Of a stretch of DNA of 64,000 nucleotides, positions 10,021 to 22,260 are shown one piece after another; the first letter of the stretch is position 1; each line of letters opens with the position of its first letter. The position numbers were made by a program, and so were the translations under genes. The notes under the pieces were generated by a model. The model did no database searches, was not told the DNA's origin, and saw only the letters and a program-made list of their open reading frames with translations. The stretch spans positions 6,970,144-7,034,143 of the forward strand of contig JAJHZJ010000496.1 in assembly GCA_023548195.1 (NCBI GenBank), given 5' to 3'. This DNA is from Bettongia penicillata ogilbyi (lineage: Eukaryota; Chordata; Mammalia; Diprotodontia; Potoroidae).

Positions 10021-11558
10021 GATAACTTGTAGAAAGCATCCTTATGATTATTGATCAAAAGTAATTTTGTGCTGTTTTATATACTTTTATGCCTTATGAG
10101 CTGCATTTGACTTGGTACTTCACCCAAAGATTGTTTCAGTTTTCCGAGTACTGTGTACATAAGTTAGGATACTTTCCAGAACCTCCTTTAAGGATTTTTC
10201 AAATCTACAGTAAACTACACTCAGATCCAACAGTTCATAAACCCTACATGATTTTCATTTCAAATGCTTTGTCAGTACGAGGTCATCATGGTGATATGGT
10301 ACACTCAGGCAACTTAAGCTCTTTACACAGCAGTAGCTGTTTGATGTGGTTTTTGGGGAAGATTTCACACATGGTGGTGATCAAAGGCTATGCAGGTTTA
10401 ATTTTATATTTTTATCGAGTCCTTATTGATAATATGGAAGAGTTAGAGAATAAAAATATAACATTGTCAATCTTTCTGCATCTCCCTGTATATCTCTTCA
10501 TAAAAATTTGAGCTTTTTCTATATGTTACAAATATCCTTTAATTTCAATGCAATCACTCCCTTCAGTGGTTTATAACAGAAGCGTCAAAAGTAATTCAGG
10601 TCAAGTGCATGTACACCGAACCAGGTGAAAATGTAATTGGGAAGCCTTTTAAATAAAAACTCAATACTAAATAATGTACATAGTTTTCTTAAGTCAATAT
10701 GTGAACCACACTCTGAGTTTGACAACACTGGTATAGACCACATTCCATTCACGTGTGTTCATCTTCCACTCTTGTCCACATGCTTCCCCTAGCTCCTTCG
10801 TGGAGGGTTAACCAAATGTGTTGGAAGCCTTCGTCTGTATCTTCTGATACTGTGTGGATACAGTGAAGCACACAAACTGTGTTGTCCATATCTCTTGCTT
10901 TCCCTCCATGCCCAGTAGATGTCTTATGACCTCCTTGGTGCCTTTCCTATTTTACTCTGCATTGATTATGTATGACAGCTTCATCATAAGAAGTCTGTGC
11001 CTCACTAATGTCCTTTCTATAACTCTCAACTTGAATTTTCTGGAAATACTGGTCATTTTATGATTTTTAATCATGCCACACCACAAGAAGAAGATTGTTA
11101 TTGAGGATTTGTTTCAAGGAGATTTATCGAGAGCATGGTTACTTGCCCAAGGTCTTAGTGCACAGTTTAAAGGCAAGATTTGAAGCGAGATCTTACTGGT
11201 TTTAAGGTCAGCTGTCCATCTACAACAGATTGTGGGAACACACAGCTGGTGGCCCAAATATGCCCTAGAGTGCTTTGAGTTTGGCCTTAACAGATTAAAA
11301 TGAATTGATAAACATTTAATAAAACAAAAAATATAATAAAATATAGATAGTATTACATTTTAAAACTGTCAATATGTGGCTTGCAGGGATCCCCTTGTAC
11401 AGATTAAAGGTATCTTTTCCTGTTTGAGTTTGACCCCATTGCAACACACTAAACAGATTTTCTAAGCTTGAAAGATTTAGTGTAAATGGAGATGAACAAT
11501 TTCTAGGCACAAGGCTATCAGTTTCTTTTAAGATGTGCCTATATATGAATTACATCCT
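10021..11558. other. Stretch without assigned features
   Basis: Contains the longest open frame not made of simple or known repeats (10089-10511, 140 codons, + strand). I do not recognise its product. It has no splice-site or promoter context and is treated as chance. 10730-11100 may be an old LINE, family not recognised. Confidence 0.4.
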
Positions 11559-11559
11559 G

Positions 11560-11765
11560 GCTTTGGAGTCAGGAAGAACTGGGCTGATATCTTGCCTCGA
11601 TATGTCTGAGTTGTATGACCTTGGGCAAGTCACTTTTCTCAGTTTCCTTGTCTGTAAAAGGATCATGATGACTTGTGCACCAAATGCACAGGGTTGCTGT
11701 GAGGCACCAATGACTTAATATAATGTAAAGTAGTTTGAAGACTTTAAAATACTTTATCTACTAGC
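11560..11765 (+). repeat. MIR-like SINE, sense
   Basis: Wording 'ctttggagtcaggaagaact', 'gaccttgggcaagtcacttt', 'cagtttccttgtctgtaaaa', then the MIR-like tail 'gggttgctgtgaggcaccaa' and 'aagactttaaaatacttta'. Confidence 0.8.
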
Positions 11766-12147
11766 TGGCCAATCAGTCAACAAGAATCTGTTAAGTACCT
11801 GCTGTGAGCCAGACAGTGCTAAGCCCTGGGTGGGGGGGACTACATACAAATACCTACATACAAACACATCACATACAGACATCCATTTATATAGAAACAA
11901 GACATGTACAGGAGAAATTGGAGATAATCATCAATTTGGAAGAAACTAGCATTCTGAGAAAATAGGAAAAGTTTCATATAACAGGTGGGATTTTAGCTGG
12001 AGTTTGAGTATATCCAGAGAAATCAGGAGATAAAGATGAGGAACTAGAGGAATCCAAGCATTGAGGACAGCCAATGAGAAGGAGAAAAGTAAGGCGATGG
12101 GGTGACTTGTTTGAGGAATGTTGAGGAGGCCACTGTAACTGGATCCA

Positions 12148-12182
<35 letters not shown>

Positions 12183-12715
12183 TGTGTCTGTGTGTCTGTG
12201 TGTGTGTCTGTGTGTTGGGGGGCAGGGAAAGAGAAAGTATATGGAAAAAAGTAGGAGGGGCCCATCTTGTAAAGGATTTAAAAGGTCAACAAAGAAGGTA
12301 ATAGTCGATCCTGAAGTTGATAGGGAGCCACTAGATTTAATTGACCAAGGGACTGACATGGTCAGACCTACACATTAGGCAGATCAGTTTGTAGAGCTGA
12401 GTGGAGGATGAACTAGAGTTGGGAGAGACTTAGGGCAACAAGACCAACCACTGGGATATGGCAATAGTCCGTGCAAGAGATAAGGAGGAGCTGTACCAGG
12501 AGGGCAGCAACGTCAGAGGAGAGAAGAGCTGAGTATGCAAGAGATGCTATAAAAATAGACTTGACAGTACTTACAGATTAGATATGGGGGGTGAGAGTGA
12601 GGAGTTAATGACAAGCGGGAGAGTCTGAGGAACTGAGAGAATAGTCCCATCTTTGGTGGTGTTTTGGTGGTAATAGGAAAGGAAGGAAGAGGAAAGACCT
12701 GGGGTAGAGGAAGGG
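11766..12715 (-). repeat. L2-type LINE, antisense
   Basis: Starts with reversed 3'-end wording ('gttaagtacctgctgtgagc'). It continues with 'cttgtaaaggatttaaaagg', 'tagggagccactagatttaa', 'gacatggtcagacctacaca', 'gactgagtggaggatgaact'-like text and 'gatatggggggtgagagtga' near 12581. The order matches the other antisense L2 copies. Confidence 0.8.
12150..12213. repeat. (TG)n with TCTG interruptions
   Basis: About 15 pure TG units are followed by TGTC-interrupted ones, within the antisense L2. Confidence 0.95.
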
Positions 12716-12719
12716 AAGA

Positions 12720-14048
12720 CCCACATGTATGTGCTTATGTATACATACACACATGTGTATACATGTAAGCATACATGTCCATATATACACATATATTTAA
12801 ATTTTAAGATGTATAAATGCTATAAACAAAAATATCACAATGTTTAATTTTCTTTTACACATAGTTTATGAATGTTGATTAATAAAAGTTTAATTTTGAT
12901 GAGAGGATACTCTGTCACTATACAGTATGCATGCATCAGTTTCTGGTTTACTTTCTCAGAGTAGTGGATCAGTAAGAGAGGTCCTTTTGTTTGGCTACCT
13001 CAATCACTTGATGTATTTCCAGTATACTGTGGGGTTCCATCAAAATTGTCATCTTCTGCATCAAAACTTCATTCTTTGGATGATCTCAAAGCTAAGTTTA
13101 CAAACTCAATCTTCTGAGACATTGAAAGTTTTTACAAAGTTCAAAAATTGACTAATGTATAACACTAAATAGTAATTATGTTGAATTTTAATTTTAAAAA
13201 ATTGAAATGATAATTAACTTTTCAAAAATTGTTTATAGTGTTTATGTTTCTGTTTATTAAAGCTTAAAACTACACTAAGGTTTTTGGAACATTGTGTGTA
13301 TGTACACACAATACATATACTTACATACAGACACACATACATGTACATACATACATCTATGTTTATATAGTTATATATATACTTCTACACAAACATGCAT
13401 ATATGTATATATATATGGCATATATTGTATGAGTTTATCCATATGTAATGTGCCTTATATATTTAAATGTATGTACATATTTTGTACTTAATTTTATGCA
13501 CTGTCTCTTCTCTTGCAGAACCTATTATAGTAAAGATATGTTTAGTTTCTCTCTAGCTTCACTTCAGAGTGCAAATCTATCTTCAGACACAAAAGGAGCT
13601 AAGTAAACCAAGATATGAAGCAACCTATTTGTCAGCCTTCATATGTAAATAGCAAAGTGCCATTGCTATGAGCACTGAGACCCCTTTCCTTGAGATAAGG
13701 TCCTTGGTAATAGGATTCTGATCTTGGTGGCAAAAGAATATAAATTAGTTCTTGACGAATTCTCAGGAAGCATTGATGGAAATTGGTACCCATTTTAAAA
13801 TCCTGAAATGTAACAACTCAATTCAATAAAACCCCATTCTGTTGACATGGATTACCAGTGTGATTTTCTTTCAACAAAATTGGGGTACCATTGTAATAAA
13901 GGAAAGAAAAATGACTTTATATTCTTAAGGTTCAAAGCTGGATTTCATGATAATTTTTAGACTATATATGTATATATAATATGTACTATGCTTATATATA
14001 TTATAATATACAGATTATATACACATATATTCACATACATGCACATAT
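12720..14048. other. Low-complexity ATAC/ATGT tracts and unassigned AT-rich sequence
   Basis: 12720-12795, 13290-13480 and 13960-14048 are cryptically simple (TATG, TACA, ATAT). The sequence between them shows no repeat or gene I recognise. Confidence 0.6.
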
Positions 14049-14303
14049 TTTGTTATTCAGTCATTTCAGTCATATCCAATTCTTTATTACCCCATTTGGG
14101 GTTTTCTTGGCAAAAATATTATAGTGGTTTGCCATTTCCTCCTTTAGCTCATTTTACAGATGAGAAAACTGAGACAAATATGGTTAAGTGAATTGCCCAG
14201 GATCACACACCTAGTAAGTGTCTCAGGCCAGATTTGAACTGAGGAATATAAGTCTTTCTGACTCCAGACCTGAACCTATCCACTGTGCCACTTAGCTGAC
14301 CTG
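14049..14303 (-). repeat. Mar-1-like CORE-SINE, antisense
   Basis: Reverse order of the sense copies: 'cccatttggggttttcttgg', 'tggtttgccatttcctcctt', 'cattttacagatgagaaaac', 'ttgcccaggatcacacacct', 'tccactgtgccacttagctg'. Probably nearly full length. Confidence 0.92.
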
Positions 14304-14310
14304 TAAACAT

Positions 14311-14365
14311 TTCTCTATCTATCTATCTACCTACCTAACTACTTACCAACCTTCCTATCTATCAT
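14311..14365. repeat. (TCTA)n-like tetranucleotide tract
   Basis: TCTATCTA grades into CTACCTAC and CTTACCAACC. It is degenerate and directly beside the antisense SINE. Confidence 0.8.
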
Positions 14366-14959
14366 TGGTAATGATAAATTTGGGGGCTATTCACATTGTG
14401 TGAATGAGACCATTGACTTCTATGTGTCATGATCCCTATGTACTATATACAATTATTGTTTCATTTTGAATTTGAAAATAGATATGTTTAAAGAGTCTGG
14501 ATTATATTTATATGCACATGCATCATCATATATTTTAAAAAAGATTAAATTTTTGTACAACTTTGTTTTTGTAGGTTTTTTTTTTATTCTGAACCTGTAA
14601 ATTTGATGTTTACTGCAAAGATTTTGTACTGCTGTACTTCTTTTTTGAAGGAAAATGTTTTGCAAAATCATGGGTAAGTGTCTGCCTCTTTCCAACTGCT
14701 GAATGCAAGTGCATCATTCTGCTTATATCCAGAACTGCAGCCCTCCTTTGTGACTATAGCCTGCCATTTTCATAACTATGACCATAGTTGGTAAATCAAC
14801 ATTTCAACAACCCGATTCATGGTCCCCCCTTTCCTACCTGCCCTTACTTCTCTCTGGGCCTTTTCCCCCACCTTGGTGTGATCTCTATCTTCCCACACGT
14901 GCTCCTCCATCTTGCTTCAATCCACCATAGTCTTTGGTAGTGATTGTACCACACTCTTT

Positions 14960-15112
14960 ACTCCATCTAAATCCAACCAGTGATCTTGTATGACTTTGAG
15001 TAAGCAGTTTAATCTCCTGAAGCCCATTTCCTCAAATGTAATATGAGAGGATTGGACAAGATGTCTTTTCTGGTCCCTCCCAGTTGAAGATCTGTGATCC
15101 TGGGATCACATG
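14960..15112 (+). repeat. MIR-like SINE fragment, sense
   Basis: 'tgactttgagtaagcagttt', 'cccatttcctcaaatgtaat', then 'ggtccctcccagttgaagat' and 'ctgtgatcctgggatc'. Confidence 0.65.
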
Positions 15113-15114
15113 TT

Positions 15115-15255
15115 CCTACAATTTGAACCCCTATTAGACTAAAAACCATCATATCTTCTTCTTCTTTATATCCCCTTCCTCCTCTATCACATAATGAATT
15201 TCCTGGTATATAGTTAATTTTCAGAGCAAATTCAATAAATGAAGGAATGAACAAG
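15115..15255 (+). repeat. L2 3' end fragment, sense
   Basis: Weak L2 3'-end order: 'cccctattagactaaaaacc' through 'cctggtatatagttaatttt' to 'aattcaataaatgaaggaat'. Confidence 0.5.
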
Positions 15256-16034
15256 TATGGAAGAATTATATGTAACAATAAGTGCGCATATATGGGTAAC
15301 TATATAAATTATTTGGAGGTTTCCTTTTGTTGTGGATTATCCACAGAATTACTTCCTTCATCACCCTGTATAATTGAGGGCTTTAAATTTAAAAATCCAG
15401 AGCATATGCATGTTAGATACACTTAACACAGCTGTTTACAGTTTAGTGTTGAAACAAAACACTGTACAGTTTTCCTAAATGAAACATTCTCCATTTCCAG
15501 AATTCCCAAATGAGTTTTTGAATTTTAAACATGTAAAAATAAATCTTGTAATGCTACTTAAAACTGTTATTGCATTTGCTTCTAACTGCTGCTATTGTAA
15601 ATTTCAGTCTAATGCAATTTCATTTGAGAGATGCAAGCTGTATGATAAATGTTTTCTCATTTTTCTCTTGCCTATCAACAGCCACTTGGTCCTAAAATTT
15701 TGAGTTAGGATTGAAAAATAAACCCTTTCAATGAGTTATTATCATAGAAGAACCATGTATCAATGCCCAGGAGGACAAACATACACTGAGAAGTGTAACA
15801 AGTGTATAGCCATGTGGTAGAGGTCCTTTACCACCAAAAAGCAATTTCGCTCTAAAGTTAGAGTAGGGAAGATTGTGAGATCTGGCTAAATCTTAGTGGT
15901 AGACTTTGGTGAGAGGTATTTTTGAGGACCAGGAAGGCATTCATCTTCTTGATAACTCAGAAATAGGAAGTGATAATTTGGGGACACAGGTGGTAATATT
16001 ATAGATTCTTACGTATATGAACAAATTCTTTAAC
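15256..16034. other. Repeat-poor stretch, no feature recognised
   Basis: No SINE, LINE or simple repeat is visible. 15350-15660 has mixed, non-degenerate composition with ATTTAAA and GCATATGCATG strings. It could be unique or conserved non-coding sequence. Confidence 0.35.
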
Positions 16035-17960
16035 CATTCAGTCACACAGAATTTTTGTATTCCAACATACTTACTATGCACTATGCATTGTGTAAAGATT
16101 TTGGAATACAAAGGCTAAAATAAAGCATTCTCTGTCCTCAACAGCCTTACTTTCTGTCTGAGGAGACAAAATGAACTCAGAAGTAAATACTAGTATATGT
16201 CATGTAAACACAAAGTCATTTCGTTATGGAAGCACTAGCCACTGGGACTGGGGAAATCATGGAAAAAGAAACATCCTGTAGAAGCTGAACTATGAAGTAA
16301 GCTAAGGATTCTAAAAAGTAGAAGTGAGGAAGGGGTGTATTTCATGAATCACGGATGCTCCCTGTAACAGCAAGAACACTACTACACCCAGGATGGCTGC
16401 TAGCACAGGTTCTTGGATCTACTTTACTAGGAAAGATAGCTGTTTAGGGGGTCAACAATCTTTTTTTAAATTATATTCACTGGTTCAGGGGTAAAATCAG
16501 TACCCTGAACTTCAGAGAAAATACAAAGAGAGAAAATACACAGAAATAAAGACCAACAGACAGGCTCTACTGCCTGGATCAAAGCAATATTGCTATATAC
16601 TTTACATACTGCCTGGATTGAGAGAGACTTTGCTTCTGAGCTGTCAGGGGTCCTAAACATATTGCTACTCAGACTCTTGGCCAGGGAATCACAAGATCCT
16701 TCTCATAAGTGAGCCCCCAAAGCAATATACCAACTCAGAGTATATATACACTTCTCAGAGCTTGAAGACATTACAACCCTCAATCAACTTGCCTTATCAA
16801 CTTATTACCAAAAGGTGTGCAAGCCTCCCCTAAATAAGCTTCCCTTCATGGGTGGGGAAGATCTTATTATCTCATTAACATTATACCCCCATACAGAGGC
16901 ATGAAGATCATAAATAGAATATCATGTGAAAGGAGCAGCAATACGACCAGCTTAGCCACACTACAGAATATCTGAAGAGAGAAACATGAAATGAGGGCTT
17001 TAAATGCAGGTAGAGCAATTTATATTTGATCACAGAGGCAATGGAGAACCACAAGAGCTTTTCCCACATGGGAATGACATGGTTGAATGTGTGCTTTAGA
17101 AATTTCTCTTCAGAACCTGTGTTAGGGATGTCATTAAAAAGTTGCTGCCTGAAGCAGTTATAGGAATCAGGATGCTATTGTTATGGCCTCCATGACAGGT
17201 AATGAGAGGCTGAATGAGGATGGTGACCGTACGAGTGGAAAGAAAAAGATGGCGTAAGAGAATCTGTAAAAGTAAAACCAACAAGAGTTGGCCATGAATT
17301 TGGATATGTATGATGAAGAAGGGTGAGGAAGTAAAGACTTCCAGATTGTGTTCCTGGTTGACTATAGAAAGACAGGAGTAAACTTGGCAGGAAGAGGGTT
17401 TTGAGGAAAAGGTCATGACATTAGTTGTGGGCATACTGAGTTCAAAAGGCTCATGGAACATCCATTTGGAAATGTCTGGTTGTTGAGAGGCTTATGAAAT
17501 ATCCAATTATAAATGTCTGTTTGTCAGTTGGTGATGTGGGAATGGAGCTCATGAGAAAGCCTGGGGCTGGATGTATAGGAATCAGCTGCTTAGACATGAT
17601 AATTGAACCCAGAGAAGCTCATGAGAGCATCAAGAGATAAATGGAAAAGAGCCCTAGGGAACCACAGTCAAAAGGTAGCATGTGGTTGGTTATTCAGCAT
17701 AGTAGGCTAAGAAGGGAAGGGAAGGGCAAAGTTGGAGAAACCTGAAAGGTCTATCAGTCGGACAAAATTCTAGAGAGGAGAGAGAGTCAAGGAGAGCTAA
17801 GCCAACCATGTCAGGTACTACCAAGAGATCATTGAAGGTGAAGATTAGGAACAAGTGTGGCAATCAAGAGGACTGTTTCAGTGTAGTGATGATGTCAGAA
17901 GTCAGATTTCATTTGTTTGACAAGTAAATGAGAAGATCGGAAATGGCAGGGAAGAAAATA
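16035..17960 (-). repeat. L2-type LINE, antisense, split by a solo LTR
   Basis: Left part (about 16035-16362) has the reversed L2 3' end and internal wording. The right part (16881-17960) continues it: 'gagggctttaaatgcaggta', 'atttgatcacagaggcaatg', 'ggaatgacatggttgaatgt', and further upstream L2 ORF2-derived text to 'agccaaccatgtcaggtact'. The LTR at 16363-16880 interrupts it. Confidence 0.75.
16363..16880 (-). mobile_element. Solo LTR of an endogenous retrovirus-like element, antisense
   Basis: Reverse-strand homologue of the LTR at 55726-56294. Shared wording in the same order on the - strand: 'gatcttccccaccc' and 'gaagggaagctt' near the 5' end, a TATA-like string (about 16740-16752), 'tctgtgtattttctct', 'gaagttcagggtactgattt', 'gattgttgacc', 'aagaacctgt', and a 3' end 'ctgttaca'. 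It lies inside an L2, giving a clean outside-versus-inside boundary. No internal retroviral sequence is adjacent. The 5' edge is less certain than the 3' edge, and a target-site duplication is not evident. Confidence 0.8.
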
Positions 17961-19520
17961 GCCAGCTCTTTTTTCTTCCCTAGGAATTTGACTGTGAAAG
18001 TGAGAAATTATTTATATCTTAAGAGGATGAGGATTTTAAAATTTGGCATTGAGGATTTTTTAAAGGTATAAAGCACTTGGGCTAATGTGTAAGTAGGAAA
18101 GAAGAAACCAGTTATGAAGAGGAAAATTATTAAAGCGTTTGGTGATTTTTTTGGTGTGGGGGGGTGAGGTATAATCTGATGGGAAAAAATGAGAAGGAAT
18201 GAGATGTAGGCTACTTATCACCAGTTGTTCACATAGTAAGATGTAGAAGATGACTCTGAAGGGTATTTTAGTTTTATGAGGTTTCTCTGAAATGGCCTTC
18301 ATCATGAAATCAAAATCATAACATTCCTGGGAAACAAAGAGCCCAGCTAATTCCACACTCTCCCCCCTCCCACCACCCCACAATCTATTTTACAGATTAT
18401 GAAACTGAGCTTCAGGGAGGTCCAATTACTTGTCAAAGGTTATACAGGCACTAGTGGTAGAACAGAGACCTGCAACCAGGTACCCTAACACTAGAACCAG
18501 TGATTTTTTTCTTCCCCACAATGCCACCATCTCTTTTGATGTATCTAGAGGGTCAGATCCTTATTTGTACCCTCTCCGGTTCTTCCCTCATTCTCCCTCT
18601 ACAGTGAACACAAAGAGATATGCTTCATAGTTCACCCTCTTGGGGGCTGAGGGTGGATGACAGTGTCTATAGCTGTCATGTGTTGCTAAAAATAAAAGTC
18701 CAGAGGGAGAGAGACTTAAGATCTCTATGGCAGTCAAGTGATGTGGTTGCCCCAGAGGTAACACCTGCTGAAACACCTGCTTTATGAGTCAGTAAGAAAC
18801 AGTGCAAACCATGTAGCAAAACATAATCTGAGTGACTGTTTAACAATTAAAGTTGTAATTAGATTTATAATTGAAATATTTTTTTTTCTGATGTAGTGTA
18901 GGATCTGGCAAATCCGGCTCAACTAAGTAATCTTTAACTCAGCAGGATCTGTTCCAGTCTGTTGCTGACCTTGCTCAAAAATCTTTGGATTTAAAATGTA
19001 AGATGAAGCAAAATTAAATTAAATTAAAAAAAAAAACTTTGAAGAGCCTCCTCTACCCATTTCTTCATATAAGTTTATTTTGTTGAAAAAGTGAAAATAT
19101 AGCTGCCTTATGGTGATATAAGGGTAGCTTGGGAAAACTCAGACAGCATTTTTCCCCCCAGGGAATGAAAGTATATATTTATTAGCACATCACTTGTCAA
19201 CAGTGAGCCAGAAGGGCTATTGATGAAAAATTATTAAAGAATTAAATAAAATTCTCAAATCCCTCTATCTTTTCCCTACATTTCCCTACATTAATCTATC
19301 CATTTTAGAGAAATAACTTAGTCATACATTTAATTAAAACTGATTATTAAATGTCAAATTTTCTCTCTCATTCTGGTAGGATGCATGGTAACTTGGTCTA
19401 AGCTCTGACAGATCCTACCAAGCTGGAAAGTATGGTATGAGTCTGGCTTTGGGCTACGGATTAGGAGGGATGAAGATGGCTTATCACTACCTCAGCCATA
19501 ATAGGATGAATTCATTAGGT
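17961..19520. other. Stretch with one SINE remnant and otherwise unassigned
   Basis: Apart from the antisense SINE remnant at 18380-18510, I recognise nothing. 19012-19030 is a short AAATT run. 19380-19520 has non-degenerate composition of unknown origin. Confidence 0.4.
18380..18510 (-). repeat. MIR-like SINE remnant, antisense
   Basis: 'ttttacagattatgaaactg', 'aggtccaattacttgtcaaa', 'ggttatacaggcactagtgg', and 'taacactagaaccagtg'. Confidence 0.65.
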
Positions 19521-19690
19521 GTAGAAACTTTTTTTTTGAGAAATTTACAATAAAATGTTATTATTATATTTTAAAGCATGTACATACTAGATTTACTGTT
19601 TCATGTGCAATGATTTTTTAGAAATTATAATATTTTATGGAAATGCTTCTTTTATTCCATAAATTAAAAAATAAAACATGTTTTTTTGAA
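19520..19690 (+). repeat. L1 3' terminal piece, sense
   Basis: Matches the reverse of 21245-21420: 'tactagatttactgtttcat', 'gtgcaatgattttttag', then 'cttttattccataaattaaa' and an A-rich tail. Confidence 0.7.
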
Positions 19691-20240
19691 AGTGAACCTA
19701 ACCACTAGAGATAGAATGTATTCAAGAAAAACTAAAATCCCACATTGGCTGTTTATGGTGCATCTTGAGTTCATTATCTCTCTTATGAAGAGGTGGATGG
19801 TGAGTTTGATTATCAGTCCCCTTGAAATGTGGTTGGCAATGGCAAAAATTCAATTTCTCATCTTTCTAATGTTATTATATATGTATTGCCCCATTTCTCA
19901 TAATGTCATTGTACATCATTTCACTATAGATATTCCCAGGTTTTTATGAAAGTGTCCTTTTCCTCATGATTTCATATGGGGCAATAATGTTCCATTAAAT
20001 TGCTATGCCATAATTTAACAAAACCCTGATAGACACCCACTTAGTTTCTGTTTCTTTTCTGCTATAAATACTTTTGTACCTTTTGTTCTTTCTTTGATTT
20101 CTTTGTGATTTTGTCCTATTAGTGGCATTACTGTGTCACAGTTTAATGACTTTTTGGGCAGAGTTCCAAATTACTTTCCAGAATGAGTGGACTGATTTCC
20201 GTCCCTACCAACAGTGCATTAATGTCCTTGTGCAAATGCA
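19691..20240 (-). repeat. L1 3' UTR piece, antisense
   Basis: Order typical of reversed marsupial L1 3' sequence: 'tgaaatgtggttggcaatgg', 'attcccaggtttttatgaaa', 'ttctgctataaatacttttg', 'tcctattagtggcattactg', 'gcagagttccaaattacttt', 'ccagaatgagtggactgatt', 'accaacagtgcattaatgtc'. Confidence 0.8.
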
Positions 20241-21030
20241 CAGTGATGGGAGATGCAGCAGGTGCTAGGAGCATCAGGCAGGTACAATAAGAGTAGGATT
20301 CATCAAATTGCAATTCCTAAGGTATTATTTAGCTGCCTGGCTTTTCGTATCTTTTTCCCCCCCTTTAAATGTCATACTAAAGTTTTATTTTTTTCATATG
20401 TTTCTTTGTATTTTTTGATTAAACTAGAAAAAAGTGGGTGATAAGAAGCATTGGAAATAAAAAAAAATGTGAGGTGTATGAATAGCAGTGTTAAAAAATA
20501 AAATTTCTGTTAAAAAGTATTCAAAATGAGAGAGGGCGATAGGGCCAAGCAAGAGGTAAGAACCATGTTGAATGGGGAGAGAGAGGATGAATGAAAATGC
20601 TATTAAAAGCGACCTACATTTTCATCTGTAAGAGGAGAAGAGAAAGAGATTGGAATAGATATTGTAAAAATCCTTTATCCTTCTCTGCCTCTGGATTCTA
20701 GAGCTTATCTTAAGTCAGAAATAACTTCATTCTTGTCTCATAAATGAATGCCTAAGTCTGCACAAATGAGATCTCAGAACTGACAAGGCCCTCTGGCCTT
20801 TCTGCCACCAGGAGCATGTCGCCTTTTGTAAGATCTAGAACGAGGACCCTCCCATTGAGGACAGGGGCCAGTGTCCTTGACCTTGATATTAAACAAAGGT
20901 TCCTTGTATTTCTTAAAGCAGAAGTGTTAGATCATTAAGAGACTAAACATTGCAAGTTCCTTTTGTTTTTGTCTCCTCCATCTTCCCCAACGCATTTTCC
21001 TGATTTCAAGGCCTTACCCTAATATCTTTC
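20241..21030. other. Repeat-poor stretch, no feature recognised
   Basis: 20690-20960 has balanced composition (for example 'actgacaaggccctctggcc') and could be conserved non-coding sequence. No gene or repeat is recognised. Confidence 0.35.
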
Positions 21031-21036
21031 CACAGG

Positions 21037-21243
21037 GATTCTTAACCAGGATCTGCAAAAAAAAAAAAAAAAAAAAAATATTTTTTTAAATATTTTGATA
21101 ATTACATGTCGGTATAATTGGTTTTCTTTGTAATCCTGATTTGTTTCATAAATAAATTTAAAAATATTATTCTGAAAATATAGGCTTCTACAGCCTGCCA
21201 AAATTAATCTGTCATGCACACACTGTTAATAAGGTTAAGAATT
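21037..21243 (+). mobile_element. MITE-like non-autonomous DNA transposon
   Basis: Terminal inverted repeats: 'gattcttaacc' at 21037-21047 and 'ggttaagaatt' at 21233-21243 (10 of 11 complementary). The interior is about 185 bp with an embedded poly-A run, and no open frame. A second copy in reverse orientation lies at 35650-35826. The 'aatcctttaacc'-like ends resemble hAT/Charlie-derived MITEs, but the family is not assigned. Confidence 0.7.
21058..21080. repeat. Poly-A run
   Basis: About 23 consecutive A inside the MITE-like element. Confidence 0.95.
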
Positions 21244-21244
21244 C

Positions 21245-21790
21245 TTGCTCTAGTGTCTAGATTTACTTTTAAAAATATGTATTTTATTTTTAATTTATGG
21301 AATAAAAGAAGTATTTTTATAAAATAATGTAATTTTGAAAATGATTGCACATGAAACTGTAAATCTAGTATGTACAACTTCCTATGCCTTTTAAATGTAT
21401 AATAAAATTTTATTGTAAATTTATCTTTCTTCCTTCCCTTCCTACCCCCACTCTAGAGATGGCTACCATTAGAGACAAATAGGGATGTGTAGATCTACGT
21501 GTGTGTGTATATGCACATGAATATATGTAAAACCATTCTATACACATTCTCCTTATCAGTTCTTTTTCTGGATGCAGATAGCATCTTATTTCATATGTCC
21601 TTCATAGTTAATTTGAGTATTTTTAGAAGCCAAAATTAATTATTAGCTCAAAATCGTTCTTAAAACAATATTGCTGTTACTGTATAAAATATTCTCTTGG
21701 TTATGTTTATTTTACCTCTTCATTATTCCAAAACTGAAATTTTCTTTGGATACAGATTTGTGGCATTCCTGAAATTCATTCCTGTGATAT
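21245..21790 (-). repeat. L1 3' end, antisense, uninterrupted reference copy
   Basis: Reverse of the 9142-9640 sense piece: 'aatttatggaataaaagaag', 'gattgcacatgaaactgtaa', 'tctttttctggatgcagata', 'tttcatatgtccttcatagt'. It then continues without a break into 'gctcaaaatcgttcttaaaa', the counterpart of the insertion site at 5945/8821. Confidence 0.8.
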
Positions 21791-22260
21791 GGGGGAAGCC
21801 ATGAATTTTCTGATGGTTTCGTACTTTCTGTTTGATGCTCAAAAGGACTGACCTAAAATGAGTGTAGTGGTATGACTTTATATCAGTGGCAGCAATGTAT
21901 GTTCTGTGTGGTTTTTGTTCGTGACTTTCTATAAACTCTTCAATGACAATTGATCCAGGATGGTAGCCATCAGCAGAACATAAGAGACAGGCAAAGGGGG
22001 AGGAGGACCAGTGCCTTTTTTTCCTATGTGGTTTGCTTTTGTCACCTAGAACTTGTAGATGTTCTGAGTGAACTTCAGAAGGTTACTCTTTTACAAAAGC
22101 AAAAATATGCGTGACTTCAAATAAGCCTTTACTTATTTTTTTGGAGTGTTGACTGATAAGTCTGCAAATACAAAAGAGTCTTTTGGGGTTATCTGGAAAC
22201 CTTTCTAGAGTAGGAGATGGTTAATAATAATGTTAATGCATCACAGTCATCTTGTAGTTT
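21791..22260. other. Stretch with no recognised feature
   Basis: No repeat or gene recognised. Composition is ordinary. Confidence 0.4.

Noticed and set aside
15438..15475. Possible hairpin around 'agtgttgaaacaaaacact'
   Set aside because: Only a 6-bp stem; expected by chance in AT-rich DNA.
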